Source: Methylocystaceae bacterium
GTDB taxonomy: Bacteria > Pseudomonadota > Alphaproteobacteria > Rhodospirillales > Terasakiellaceae
NCBI GenBank assembly: GCA_013373205.1
Contig: JABXIG010000003.1
Location: 1,095,853 to 1,159,852, forward strand
Length of the DNA stretch: 64,000 bases
Direction: 5' to 3'
The notes under the pieces are model-generated. The model saw only the letters and a list, made by a program, of their open reading frames with translations, did not search any database and was not told where the DNA came from. This document shows positions 28,082-40,000 of this stretch, piece by piece (positions within the stretch are counted from its first letter, which is position 1; the number at the start of each line of letters is the position of its first letter). The translations under genes were made by a program, and so were the position numbers.

Positions 28082-29407
28082 ATGAGCAAGCACATTCCCC
28101 AAATCGGTATCGTCAGCCTGGGTTGCCCGAAGGCACTGGTTGATTCTGAACGTATCTTGACCCGTCTACGCGCAGAAGGGTATGAGATTTCCCCCACCTA
28201 TGACGGCGCAGATGCAGTCATCGTCAATACCTGTGGCTTTATTGACAGTGCCAAACAGGAATCTTTTGACGCGATTGGGGAAGCTTTAAGCGAAAATGGC
28301 AAGGTAATTGTCACCGGCTGCTTGGGTGTGAATGAAGACGGCATTCGTGAAATTCACCCGGGCGTTCTTGCCGTCAGTGGGCCGCAACAATATGAAAGCG
28401 TTCTTCAGGCCGTCCATGAAGTCTCCCCACCCGTGCATGATCCTTATACGGATTTGTTACCTGCTGGTGGGATCAAGCTGACACCGCGCCATTATGCTTA
28501 CCTTAAAATTTCTGAAGGCTGTAACCAAAAATGCACCTTCTGCATCATCCCAAGCATGCGCGGCAAGCTGCGTTCTCGTCCGGTTGGTGAAGTATTGAAA
28601 GAAGCGGAAAATCTGGCCCTATCCGGTGTGAAAGAGATTTTGCTCGTCTCCCAAGATACCGGGGCTTATGGGTCTGATTTAAAATATGCCGAAGATGACT
28701 TCTATGGCAAAGCGGTGCGAACCAAGATGTATGATCTATGTAACGCGCTAGGAGATATGAAAGTCTGGACACGTCTGCATTATGTTTACCCCTACCCCCA
28801 TATCGACGACATCATTCCGCTGATGGCCGAAGGCAAGGTACTGCCCTATCTGGATATCCCGTTCCAGCACGCCTCCCCTAAAATCCTGAAATTGATGAAA
28901 CGTCCGGGTAATCAAATCGAATTGCTGGACCGTATCAAAAAATGGCGCGAGATCTGCCCTGAGATCACCATTCGATCCACTTTTGTGGTTGGCTTCCCCG
29001 GTGAAACGGAAGAAGATTTCGAATATCTGCTCGACTGGCTAGAAGAAGCCCAGTTGGATCGCGTTGGATGCTTTAAGTTTGAAGCGGTTGAAGGCGCAGC
29101 GGCAAATGACCTGCCCGACCCTGTCGATGAAGATGTGAAAGAAGAACGATGGAACCGTTTGATGGAATTCCAGCGTCAGATTTCAGAAGAACGCATGCAA
29201 GCCAAAATCGGTAAAATCATGGATGTGATTATCGATGAAGTTGACGAAGAAGGTGCCATCGGTCGCACAAAAGGTGATGCCCCTGAAATTGATGGCGAAG
29301 TCTATATCAATGGCGAATGTGACCTTGAACCGGGCCAGATCGTCCAGATTAAGGTCGAACATGCCGAAGACTACGATCTATGGGGCAGTCTTGTTGACAG
29401 CGCTTAA
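28082..29407 (+). CDS. rimO: Ribosomal protein S12 methylthiotransferase
   Basis: Radical-SAM methylthiotransferase acting on Asp of ribosomal protein S12. N-terminal domain Fe-S cysteines C15 ([11 protein letters not shown]), C51 ([10 protein letters not shown]) and C80 (VTGCLGV). Radical SAM C147-C151-C154 in [18 protein letters not shown]-terminal TRAM domain ends in the usual WGSLVDSA-type motif. The [12 protein letters not shown] start distinguishes RimO from MiaB. Length 441 residues is standard. A divergent gap of 80 bases separates it from the sulfotransferase gene. Confidence 0.97.
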   Translation: MSKHIPQIGIVSLGCPKALVDSERILTRLRAEGYEISPTYDGADAVIVNTCGFIDSAKQESFDAIGEALSENGKVIVTGCLGVNEDGIREIHPGVLAVSGPQQYESVLQAVHEVSPPVHDPYTDLLPAGGIKLTPRHYAYLKISEGCNQKCTFCIIPSMRGKLRSRPVGEVLKEAENLALSGVKEILLVSQDTGAYGSDLKYAEDDFYGKAVRTKMYDLCNALGDMKVWTRLHYVYPYPHIDDIIPLMAEGKVLPYLDIPFQHASPKILKLMKRPGNQIELLDRIKKWREICPEITIRSTFVVGFPGETEEDFEYLLDWLEEAQLDRVGCFKFEAVEGAAANDLPDPVDEDVKEERWNRLMEFQRQISEERMQAKIGKIMDVIIDEVDEEGAIGRTKGDAPEIDGEVYINGECDLEPGQIVQIKVEHAEDYDLWGSLVDSA

Positions 29408-29469
29408 GGTTTAAGAGTACAAGGCGCGCAAACCACCCGCGATTTATTGTTTAGAAAAAAGAGTGCGTC

Positions 29470-30963
29470 ATGGAAGTGTCCACACGTTACCCGCATGTCA
29501 TTATTATCCGACTTGCCCCTGAAATTTTGCTAAAGGCACCTTCAACTCGCCGCAAATTTCAACAGCATTTACGCCAAAACCTTGAAAAAGGATTGCGCAG
29601 CAAGGATGTTACTTTCGAGATCATCAATCACGAAGGGCGCATGCAAATCCATACGGACGATCAGGACACAGCACTTGAGGTTATCTCGCGCACCTTTGGC
29701 ATCAGTTCATATTCTCCCATCGATCAAATCGTTGATGGCGGTTTGGAAGCACATAAAGACGCGGCTGTGGAACTTTATAAAGACTTGGTCGCAGACAAAA
29801 CCTATGCTGTGCGCATTAAACGCCTTGGCAAAAAGAAAAAACACAATTCGGTTGAGATGGAACGTCAAATCGGTGGGGTGTTGAATAAATATGCCAAGAA
29901 AGTTGATCTTTCCAATCCAGAAGTTCTCATTAAAGCCGATGTAGCCGGGGATCTGGCTTATTTCTACACCAAGAAAATCCGTGGCGCAGGAGGCTTCCCG
30001 ATCGGTATTCAAGGCAAGGCATTGACTTTGATCTCTGGTGGGTTTGATAGTGTGGTCGCCGCTTGGTATCTGATGAAACGTGGCGCTTTAAACGATTTTG
30101 TTTTCTGCAATCTTGCAGGTGGTGCCTATGAACGTATGGTCGTTGAAATTACCAAAGTTTTGTGTGATCGCTGGGCCACAGGAACACGGCCAAAACTTTA
30201 TTGCGTTGATTTTGAAGGCGTCATTGATGACCTTCGCCAAAACACCGACCCCACTTGGTGGCAGGTTATCCTGAAACGCCAGATGTATCGCGCGGGCGCT
30301 GCTGTTGCCCAACGCATCGGGGCCGATGCCATCGTGACAGGCGAAGCTTTGGGCCAGGTTTCATCGCAAACACTTTCTAACCTGAATACCATTGATGAAG
30401 TTTCGGATGTGCCTGTTCTGCGCCCGTTGATCGGTTTTGATAAAGAACAGATCATTGCAGATGCACGCATGATCGGCACCGACAAACTGTCTGAAAAAAT
30501 ACCGGAATATTGTGCGTTGAATAAACGTCGCCCGGCGATTAAATCAGACCGTAAAGTGGTTGCCAAAGCCGAAGAGAAAATGAACTTCGACATTTTGCAA
30601 GCCGCCATTGATAATGCCAAAATATATGACATGTTAAAAGTCACCGACGAAGATGTGGCACAACATTCCGTCTTTATCGAAGAAATCCCGCAAAACGCCA
30701 TCTTTTTGGACTGTCAACCTGCCAGTCTTTATGACGAATGGCACATTGCAGGGGCTGAAAATTACAATGCAGGTCAACTCGCCAACAAAATGCGCGACTT
30801 TGTAAAGACACAGCCCTACGTACTTTACTGCCCCTATGGGACGCAATCTGCTGTTCTGGCAGAACGTATGCAAAAGGCAGGGTACGAGGCCTATTCCTAT
30901 AAAGGCGGGATCAAACAACTTAAAAAGCTTTATCCCAACGGGGTTGAACAAGACGAAGACTGA
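29470..30963 (+). CDS. thiI: tRNA 4-thiouridine sulfurtransferase with rhodanese domain
   Basis: A 497-residue ThiI. N-terminal ferredoxin-like and THUMP domains (residues 1-175), PP-loop SGGFDS at 189-194, AANH domain with ADAIVTGEALGQVSSQTL, and C-terminal rhodanese domain with catalytic Cys C454 in LYCPYGTQSA. A second conserved Cys lies in IPEYCALN near 348, the disulfide partner in the E. coli enzyme. It makes s4U8 in tRNA and in some species supplies sulfur for thiamine thiazole. Ends just before a bidirectional terminator. Confidence 0.96.
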   Translation: MEVSTRYPHVIIIRLAPEILLKAPSTRRKFQQHLRQNLEKGLRSKDVTFEIINHEGRMQIHTDDQDTALEVISRTFGISSYSPIDQIVDGGLEAHKDAAVELYKDLVADKTYAVRIKRLGKKKKHNSVEMERQIGGVLNKYAKKVDLSNPEVLIKADVAGDLAYFYTKKIRGAGGFPIGIQGKALTLISGGFDSVVAAWYLMKRGALNDFVFCNLAGGAYERMVVEITKVLCDRWATGTRPKLYCVDFEGVIDDLRQNTDPTWWQVILKRQMYRAGAAVAQRIGADAIVTGEALGQVSSQTLSNLNTIDEVSDVPVLRPLIGFDKEQIIADARMIGTDKLSEKIPEYCALNKRRPAIKSDRKVVAKAEEKMNFDILQAAIDNAKIYDMLKVTDEDVAQHSVFIEEIPQNAIFLDCQPASLYDEWHIAGAENYNAGQLANKMRDFVKTQPYVLYCPYGTQSAVLAERMQKAGYEAYSYKGGIKQLKKLYPNGVEQDED

Positions 30964-30990
30964 TCTTTTCAATCCGAATTTCAGACAAAA

Positions 30991-31023
30991 AAAGGGCTGC
31001 ATCACAAGGTGCAGCCCTTTAGT
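30991..31023. terminator. Bidirectional terminator between thiI and the giant adhesin gene
   Basis: Perfect 11-base stem AAAGGGCTGCA (30991-31001) / TGCAGCCCTTT (31010-31020) with an eight-base loop. It is preceded by A-runs and followed by T-runs, so it can end both the plus-strand thiI transcript and the minus-strand adhesin transcript. Confidence 0.88.
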
Positions 31024-31051
31024 TTTTTATCGTTATTCCCTCGTCTTATTC

Positions 31052-34000
31052 TTATGTCGATGTCAAAGTGATATCGTCTTTGGTAAGGACGGCATCATTT
31101 GTAAATTCAGCAATCTTTGTGGATTGATAAGTTGTGCCGCTACCATCGGCATCATAATAAAGCGATGTATAGTTCGCATCAGGCACCCCATCATCAACAA
31201 AAATAAAGGTTGGACCGGCATTTGTGATGCTTCCATCCGTTGGTGTTGTGGCGGAGATTTCAAAATTAGCCGCTGACAACACACCATCTGACAACGCATC
31301 CATATTATCAAAGCCGAACTTGTTAAACTGCAAGAGGTCTCCACCAGATACAAAGTCCGTGATGATATCAGCTTCATTGGCTTGTAATGTCATATTCCAG
31401 ATATCACCCATATCTTCATATCTAAAGATATCAGCACCATCGCCACCCGTCAGTGTATCTCCTTCAACGCCACCGATCAGGGTATCATTACCAGCGCCAC
31501 CGGTAAGGGTGTCGATGCCTTCCAGACCATCAATAATGTTGTCATTACTATCCCCGGTAATCATGTCACCAAAGACAGACCCTTCAACATTTTCAAAACC
31601 AGCAATATCAATATTGCCGAAATAGATGTTGACCGTCTGATCCCCAGTATCCCCGATAGACCCGTTCCCTTCAATGGACAGATCAAAATTGACCCCATGA
31701 GTATTGTCTTGCGTATCGAAGCTGATCAGGTCAATGCCATCACCGCCATTGACAATATCAATGCCGCTACTATCCCAAACGGTATCATCGCCGGAGCCCG
31801 TATTAATGACGTCAGCCGCGTCACCGCCGGTAACCATGTCATTTCCTGTTCCGCCAGTAATGGTATCATTACCAGCGCCACCATCAATGGTGTTCCCATT
31901 GTCATCAGCAATAATGGTATCGTTATAGTCGGAGCCTTCCACACGTTCGATCCCATAAAGTGCTGTGGTGCTTACGATTGCATTGATCGTTGTGCTTGAT
32001 GTGTTGTTGGACAAATCAATCGTTGTTGCAGCTTCAGCAGCAGCAAACGAAACGCTATCAATTTCTGTATCCGTGGTCCCGTCACCGCCATTGATGTAAT
32101 CATCGCCAGCAGAAATATCAAAGAAGTCACGACCTGCACCGCCATAAAGCGTATCATTGCCAAGACCACCATCCAAAACATCATCGCCTAGTCCGCCATT
32201 CAGGGTGTCATCCCCTTCAAGACCAAGGATCATGTCAGCCCCGTCTGTACCCAGTAAGGAGTCACTACCGCTGGTACCTAGAATAGTCTGGTCAGGTACA
32301 TAACCAAGCAAACTGAAGTTACTTGACGACAACGCCACAACGCCTGTGAGCTGAACCAGGAAGCCATCATAGGTATCTCCGGTGTTATCAACTTTTGCAT
32401 ACACATAACTGTTCGTCCCATCATTGAAGCTGACGAATGAGTCCGTTGGAATCATTGCATTAGCTTCAACCGCAGCAATCATATTTGCAAGCGTATCTGA
32501 CAAGTTCCCAAGGTCACCATGGAAGCTTAGATGATCTGCATTGACAAAAGATAAAACGTCCACAGAGGTATCGAAGTCAGTAATCGTATCAAAAGTGGTC
32601 GTGTTTGATTCAAAGCTATCCGTATATTTGACAATATCCATACCTGTGCCGGTTGATAGCTGATCTGCCCCTAGACCACCGAATAAGAAATCATCGGAAT
32701 CTGAACCTTGCAAATCATCATTACCGCTTTCACCAATCAGGGTGTCATTACCAGCACCACCTAACAAAGTATCATCACCATCACCACCGATAAGGGTATC
32801 ATCGCCACCGCGGCCATTTACAAAGTTGTTCTCGATACTGCCGTGGAATGTATCGCCAAAGTTTGATCCGTTCATATTTTCAAAGCCGGAAAGCATATCC
32901 TGACCATCCGCCCCTTTATCGACCATCCCGGTCGAATAATCCGCATTAACGGCACCTGTGGCTGTGGAATAATCCATCATATCTGTCCCCAGACCACCTT
33001 CAATCGTGTCATTTCCTGTGGACGATACGACCGTATCATTACCCTCTTGCGCATCAATCAGATCATCCTGCGCTGTACCAGTTAACGTCTCATCTGCAGA
33101 AGTGCCCGTAATTGGGGGTTGGCCGATGCTCAACTGGATATACCCCGTGGTAAATCCGCCTGCCCCATCACTTAATGTATAATCCAGGCTATCATAACCT
33201 ACATACCCCGGATTTGGCGTATATGTCCACGTCCCATCACCATTATCAACGATTGTTCCGTTTGAAGTACCATAAACTGCGGTTACATCTATGCTATCCC
33301 CGTCTTGATCGCTGTCATTGGCAATCAAATCGGCAACTGTAATCGTTTTCGACTGGTCCTGTGTCACATTAAATTGGTCATAAACCGCATTTGGATCCTC
33401 ATTATGATCAACAATGTTTACATTCACCGTATAGTCCGTGAAATTGCCCTGATCGTCAGAAACACGGATAACAAAGCTATCCGCACCTGTAACATTTTCA
33501 TTTGGCGTATAGGTAAAGCTGCCATCATCATTCAGGATTGCAGTCCCACTTGTAGGGGTTGACTGCAGAAGGAAGCTAACCGCATCGCCTTCCATATCAT
33601 TCACCACAAGAGCGGAATTGAATGGTGTATCTTCTTGAACTTCCAGACTATCCATCACCAAAGTTGGCAATGCAGGGTTCCAAGCATATGGACTGTTTAT
33701 AGAACCATCATGACCGTGGGACGTTGCATCAACGACCTGGGTACCTGCACCGTCATCCATCAGCCAATAACCTTCTAAGAAGGTGTCATTAATGTCCACG
33801 TCCCCATGGATCACATCATTAACGTCTTGGGCGCTTAGTGCGGTTGTCCAATATTGCAGCTCACCCATGGCCCCCTCGAAGCCGGAACCAATAATGGCCG
33901 ACATGGGATTAGACGCCATATTATAGTTACCGATGTTATAGCTGTTGGCATGTTCCCCATTAATGTAGATGACGGCCTCACCCGATGTTGCATCATAGGT

Positions 34001-37000
34001 AGCCGTTACATTCATCCATTCGCCTGGGTCCCCCCAATAGTTGGTTGTCAGAGTATGGTTCCCATTATCCAAGGAAATTTCAATATCACCATTGTTGGTC
34101 AGTTTAAATTCAAAAGCAGTTCCCCCCAACGAGAAGATACTTTGTTCGCTTGAATAGAGATCACTAGGGTTGATCCATGCCGACACCGTGACGTCCCCGC
34201 TGGATGGGGTAATTGTACCCAAGTCGACACCTGTGCCATCATTCAAGTCCAAAGAAACTTGTGGATAGTTATTGATTGTTGGTGTCACATTGTTCCAGGT
34301 TTCAGTACCGGGAGACATGCCAATAATATTGGCATCACCTAATGGCGCACCATAACTGTCATTGGCAACATTATAGCCTTCCCCATCATCAAACCTCCAA
34401 GTCCCGAGGTTAAGTGCACCGACGCTTTCAATACCATTGTTATAGATCGAGGTGAAATCAGTTGCACTTAGTGCGTCACCATAAGCACCAACTTCTGAAA
34501 TTTCACCCGCAAAACTGTTGGTCCCGTTGGTATCTTCACCGAAATTTAATCCGCTATCAACATTGAAGACAATTGTATCATCTTGATCGATGGTGATGCT
34601 TCCCCCCGGGACAACCGCCCCATCAATGTAAAGCTCAAGTGCATTTGTACTATTGTCAAAAGAATAGCCAATGTTATGCCAGTTACCGTCGTTCAGGCCA
34701 TAACCCGTTGCATAATAATCTTTCGCCCCGGTCGCAGTATCGTACAGATATGCATGTAAACGCCCATCAGACATAATAGAAAGTTCAAAATATGTCGATG
34801 CTGTACCACCAGAGACAACCGTCATGTCACTTGCCACATCCGTATTGACCCATGCTGAAATGGCATGATCTTGGATTGTTGCCGTCCCCAATGTTACCGC
34901 AGCATCATCCACACCATCGAAAGTTAGGCTGTCAAAGACCCGAATATGATTTGCATTAGAGGAATGATCCACAACATATTCTGTGTCATTCGCAACCTCG
35001 TCAAAGGTCCAGTTTGCGACAAGTGACGATTCAGTTTCAGGTGATGCAAGTTGATGGTTATAGCCATCTTCAACTTGCGTCGCTGTTCTGGCTTCTGACC
35101 AAATGCGCACATCTGCAATAGATCCATCTAGCGTGTTGATACCCAGTTCAGCAGCACCAAGGCTCAAGGAAGCATCCATTGCACTTGAAGGTGCTTCAGA
35201 CAGTTCAAATGTTTGGGTCCCGACTGATACACCATCCATAAATAATTCAACTGTACTTTGACCCGCATCGTTAAAATCGCGAACCATTGACAAGTGGTGC
35301 CATTCATTGATCGCAAGGTTTGTATCAAAGACCAAGTCAATATCTTCACCTTCTCCATATTCGTGGAAGTAGTGAACATCGCCTGTTGCATCAATATACA
35401 CCTGATAAAGAACATTTTCTGCGGCTGTTTCACCCGCACCACCAAAGCGAATGAGGCTGGGTGAGTTGCTGAGATCATTTACTTTGACCCAGGTTTCAAG
35501 TGTCAGGTCACTGAAAATATCATAGCTATCAGCGATACCGCGTCCCGCATCAACAAAGCTATTCATTCCATCAAAATCCATTGCAACAGCCGGAATTTCC
35601 ATCCCCAGAACCTGCGGGGGGTGGTTCACAGTCGTCACACCACTTTCAAAAGATGACAGTGAAATCGGATCCGTTAATCCTTTAAAACTGACCGTGAGGC
35701 CTGAATAATCGGTTGTCCCACTGCCTGAACCTTTCACGTGAATGTAACCATCCCCGGCAATAGTAAAGAAATAGATACGGTCTGCTGCAGGGTCTGAAGA
35801 CATGGCGTTAATAGCTTCCACCATATCGGCAAAGTCGCCAAATACTGTCGGGTCATAACTATACCCGTCCGCCCCGTTAAGACGTAAAATATCTTCCTGA
35901 TCGGTAAAGTCCGTCAGAACATCGATGGCTTTATCTGAAAAACTGGTATAATAACTGTCTGTCCAGTCATCATAGACAATAACATCAGCCCCATCACCAC
36001 CTTCGATGATATCCGTGCCCGCGCCACCGATCAAGGTGTCAGCCCCATCTGCAACACCAGCAACAAACGGGTTGAGGACCAGGAAGGTATCCGGTTCAGA
36101 ATTGTAATCATCAATGTCAAGATTGCTTGCATCCGATACAAACGTAATGGCAGACCCGTCTGCTGTCATGGACAGTACGCGTGAGGCACCACCCATGGCT
36201 TCCTCACCAGTAAGCAACACGTTCAAACGCTCAATCTCACCTGTCAGCATATCCTTGACAAAGACATCTTCCATTGCGTTGGTATCATCGTCAACCAAGG
36301 TATTAGATGTTGAAGAGAAAACAACAAAGCGCCCATCGTCAGAGACAGCCGTCACATCGCCAAAACTTGCACCCGATGCAACTACACCTTCTGCGTTTTC
36401 ACTGACCAGAGTCGTTACATTGGTTTGGGTATCTCGCAGATAAATTTGTGTACCTGTTGTTGTCCCAACAATGTTATTGGCATCTGCTACAAAGACGATG
36501 AAACGAGCATCAGATGACATGGAAACGTTATTAAACATACCGGAATTGGCCGTAATGCTTGATCCATTCTCATCAAGGCTAACCACCTCGATCGTATCTG
36601 TCAGAATATTCTTTTTATAGATATAGTTCTCACCACCAGTAAGGCCGCTAATCAACGGTGTTATCCCATTGTGGGAGAACACAACCGTGCTGCCATCGGC
36701 TGACAAACCGAAGGTAATGTTAACACTTCCTGTATTGATAATTGAGCCCAGATCATCAGAGGTCACATTCGTCAATGCACCTGTATTGGGGTCAATGCCA
36801 CTCACATCTTTGTGATAGATCGTTGTCGTGGTTCCGGCCTCACCCGGAATATCCGATTGTGTTGCTTGGAAGATCACGGATGATCCATCAGCCGACAATT
36901 CAGCATAATCATAATCGTATGCAGTGGCTTTAGAGCCGGATGAATTGGTGTTGACCACGCTAACAGTGCCTGTCTGCATATCTTTCAGGTACAGGTCTCT

Positions 37001-40000
37001 ATTGATGTCACTATCTTGAGCATTGTTAAGGTCGGATGCAATGCTGTTAAACAGGATATATCGCCCGTCATCAGAAACACCAAAGACAGTCTCACCTGAA
37101 GAAAGAGAACCGTTCACATCTTCCGATACATAGCTAATTTCACCCGTCGTCATATTTTTGAGATAGACAACAGTCTGACCGCTTAAGATACTGCCGTCGA
37201 CAAGTGAGTCTGTGGATGCGGATGAGAAAGCCATCCACAAGCCGTTAGAAGACAAGACACTAGAGGATGAGGCACTGTCGGTCGTATTTCCATCCACTGT
37301 AAAAGCCACAATAGCCGGATTGGTCGCTTCACCACCGATGAGGATATCGTCACCACTGCCACCTTCAAGACTGTCGCTACCGCCACCACCGACAAGATTA
37401 TCATTACCATCATAACCACGTAGGCGGTTGTTTTCATCGTTACCGATCAAGGTATCATCGAAATAACTCCCGCGGACGCGTTCTATATTTAACAGGGTGT
37501 CGCGATCACCGAAGTTGTCGATGGCAAAGTTATTCTTCAAGTCGACATAAGCACCAGCTTCAGTTGCGTTGCCGCGATAATCGACTTCATCATACAAGCC
37601 ATTACCGCCATCAAAATAATCATTCCCTGCCAGCGCCCGGAACGTATCAACACCGTCACCGCCATAGAAAGTATCATCAAACATCGTGCCGTGGATGCGG
37701 TCAATGTCATTGAGGGTATCAACATCGCCAAAACCATCCGTCACCGTATATTGTGTTGCACTATCAGCTGTGACTTCAATGCCGTTAAAGGCTTCATACC
37801 ACATGTCTTTTTCATATGAGACAACATCATAATTGTCAGTACCGCCGTCCCCGTTGAAGACATCATTGCCTGCCAGACCGTAATAGACGTTATAGGTGTC
37901 CGTTCCTATAGTGTAGCCATAGATTGTGTCCGCATACTGTGAGCCACGAACATGTTCCAGATTGTACAAACGATCCGTATTGCCCCAACCATCAGTCGCG
38001 TATTCATTGCCCAAGTCCACTGTCACCCCGGAAATATCACGGGAATAATCAATCATGTCATCCAGACCTGCGCCACCGTCAATCGTATCAGCCCCGTCCA
38101 TACCGGAAAAACGTTCCGCCCAAGCTGCATCAGAACCTGTTATCGTATCAGCATAAATAGACCCGCGGATGCGTTCAATGGCATCGCTATCATCGGTATA
38201 ACTGTAGACTTCAACATTGCCGTAGGTATCTGTAATAGCAGCTGTTTGCAGATTCACATTGATCCCGGAACCACCTGATTCCTTATCAAAGCGCAATTCT
38301 TCAATACCATAGCCACCGTAATAGGTATCAACACCATCCATACCGGCAAAGGCACTCTCGTAGCCACCGTAATAGGTATCACTCTGATTTGTCCCAATGA
38401 CAAAGTCAATGTCACTGATACTATCAATTCCGCCACTGCCTGTAACATTGCCTGAATCGAAGTCAACAGTAATGCCTGCCCCGGAAAGGTCTTCATAAGA
38501 CAGCACATCATAATTCAGGTCTGCCTCTAAAGGCAGGTAAGTAATATTGAGAGGTTGCTCTTCTTGTCCCTGCATGCCCCCCCTACTATCACCTTCACCA
38601 TTGATAAAGTTGCCGCCTTGGGCGCCTGCTTGTATTTCGATAAAGTCGTCGCCCGCACCCCCCATCAAGGTTGTGTTGGCACCCCCTGCGATCAGATGAT
38701 CATCACCGTAAGAGCCAAATAATGTGTCACCGGCAGAATTTGCAATCAGTATATCATCGCCTTCATTACCCGCAATCATGTCCATGCCTGCGGTGCCTGT
38801 AATACTAGTGCCCGAGAAAACATCCACTGTATACGCAATGGTTTTTGTCGTCGTTGTGGGTGAGGTAGGATCATTATCATTGATTACTATTGTAAACTCA
38901 CCAGAAAACGGGCCGGTAGAGCTTGCAGAATAGTACAAATTGCCATTAAGGACGTAGTTATTGATCTCCTCAATGCTACCCGTCAAAGACAGATTTGAGC
39001 TGCCATTACCAGAAACAGAGGTGACATTTGCCACAGTCTCATCAAAGGATAAAAATCCATCTGAAACACTAAAAGTAACTGTAAGTTCTTCTGTCGTACT
39101 ATCTTCATCGACTAGTTTCAGGTCGCCAAAAAGGTTTTCATACATGGCATATTCAGAATTACTGGTGAATTTAAAAGTTTCGACCAAATGGCCTTCTACA
39201 TAATCAAAGTCATCCGTGGTAATAACGGCCTGTGTTCCAGTGTTATAAAGAATACCATTTTGCGCACCATCACCTGTTGCCCTGTCAAAGACGGTTGAAC
39301 CTTCATAATCATCAAAGCTCCAAACTGCCTTCAGGTTCAACTCTTCGCCGCCAAGGGTTTCGGTCATCGTATCGGCGATCTCGGTTTGTGTGCGTGCCGT
39401 ATCCCAAATACGAACCTCATCCAGTCTGCCATCAAAATCGACACCCATGTAGGTATCGCCTGTTGGGGTAATTGGTGTCGCCGTATTGTCAATGCCATCC
39501 ATACTGCCATCTAATTGGACAGAAACACCATTGAAATAAGCCGACCAGCTTGAACCGTCATAGGTCACGGCAATATGGTTCCAACTTGAATCTGGGATAT
39601 CAACGCCTTCAAAGTAGAGGCTACCAACCCCATCCAGGTTTAGATATACTTCTTCTGCATCACCGCTGTAGGTCGAAATGGAATAACCATTCACGCCTTG
39701 TGTGCCATTGCCGACCAATGTCTTTTCTGTGGCCCCGCTTGAATCATGATAGAACCAAACCTCCATTGTCACCGGACCACTTGTATCCTGCACCAGATCT
39801 GCATGGACTTCTTTGCCAACCATATTAAGCGATGAACCAAAATAAGGCTTCACTTCAACAGCATCATTTAAATCTTCAACAACGATCTGTAAGTTCTTGG
39901 TATAAGTAAGATTTTGAGAATCCGTAACTTCAATGCCAACCAAATAACCAGCCTCGTTTCCTTCATAATTAAGGGAAACGCCATCTTTTAATTTAAGCTG

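Noticed and set aside
30198-30701. 167-residue minus-strand ORF within thiI
   Set aside because: Antisense of a complete, well-conserved thiI gene.
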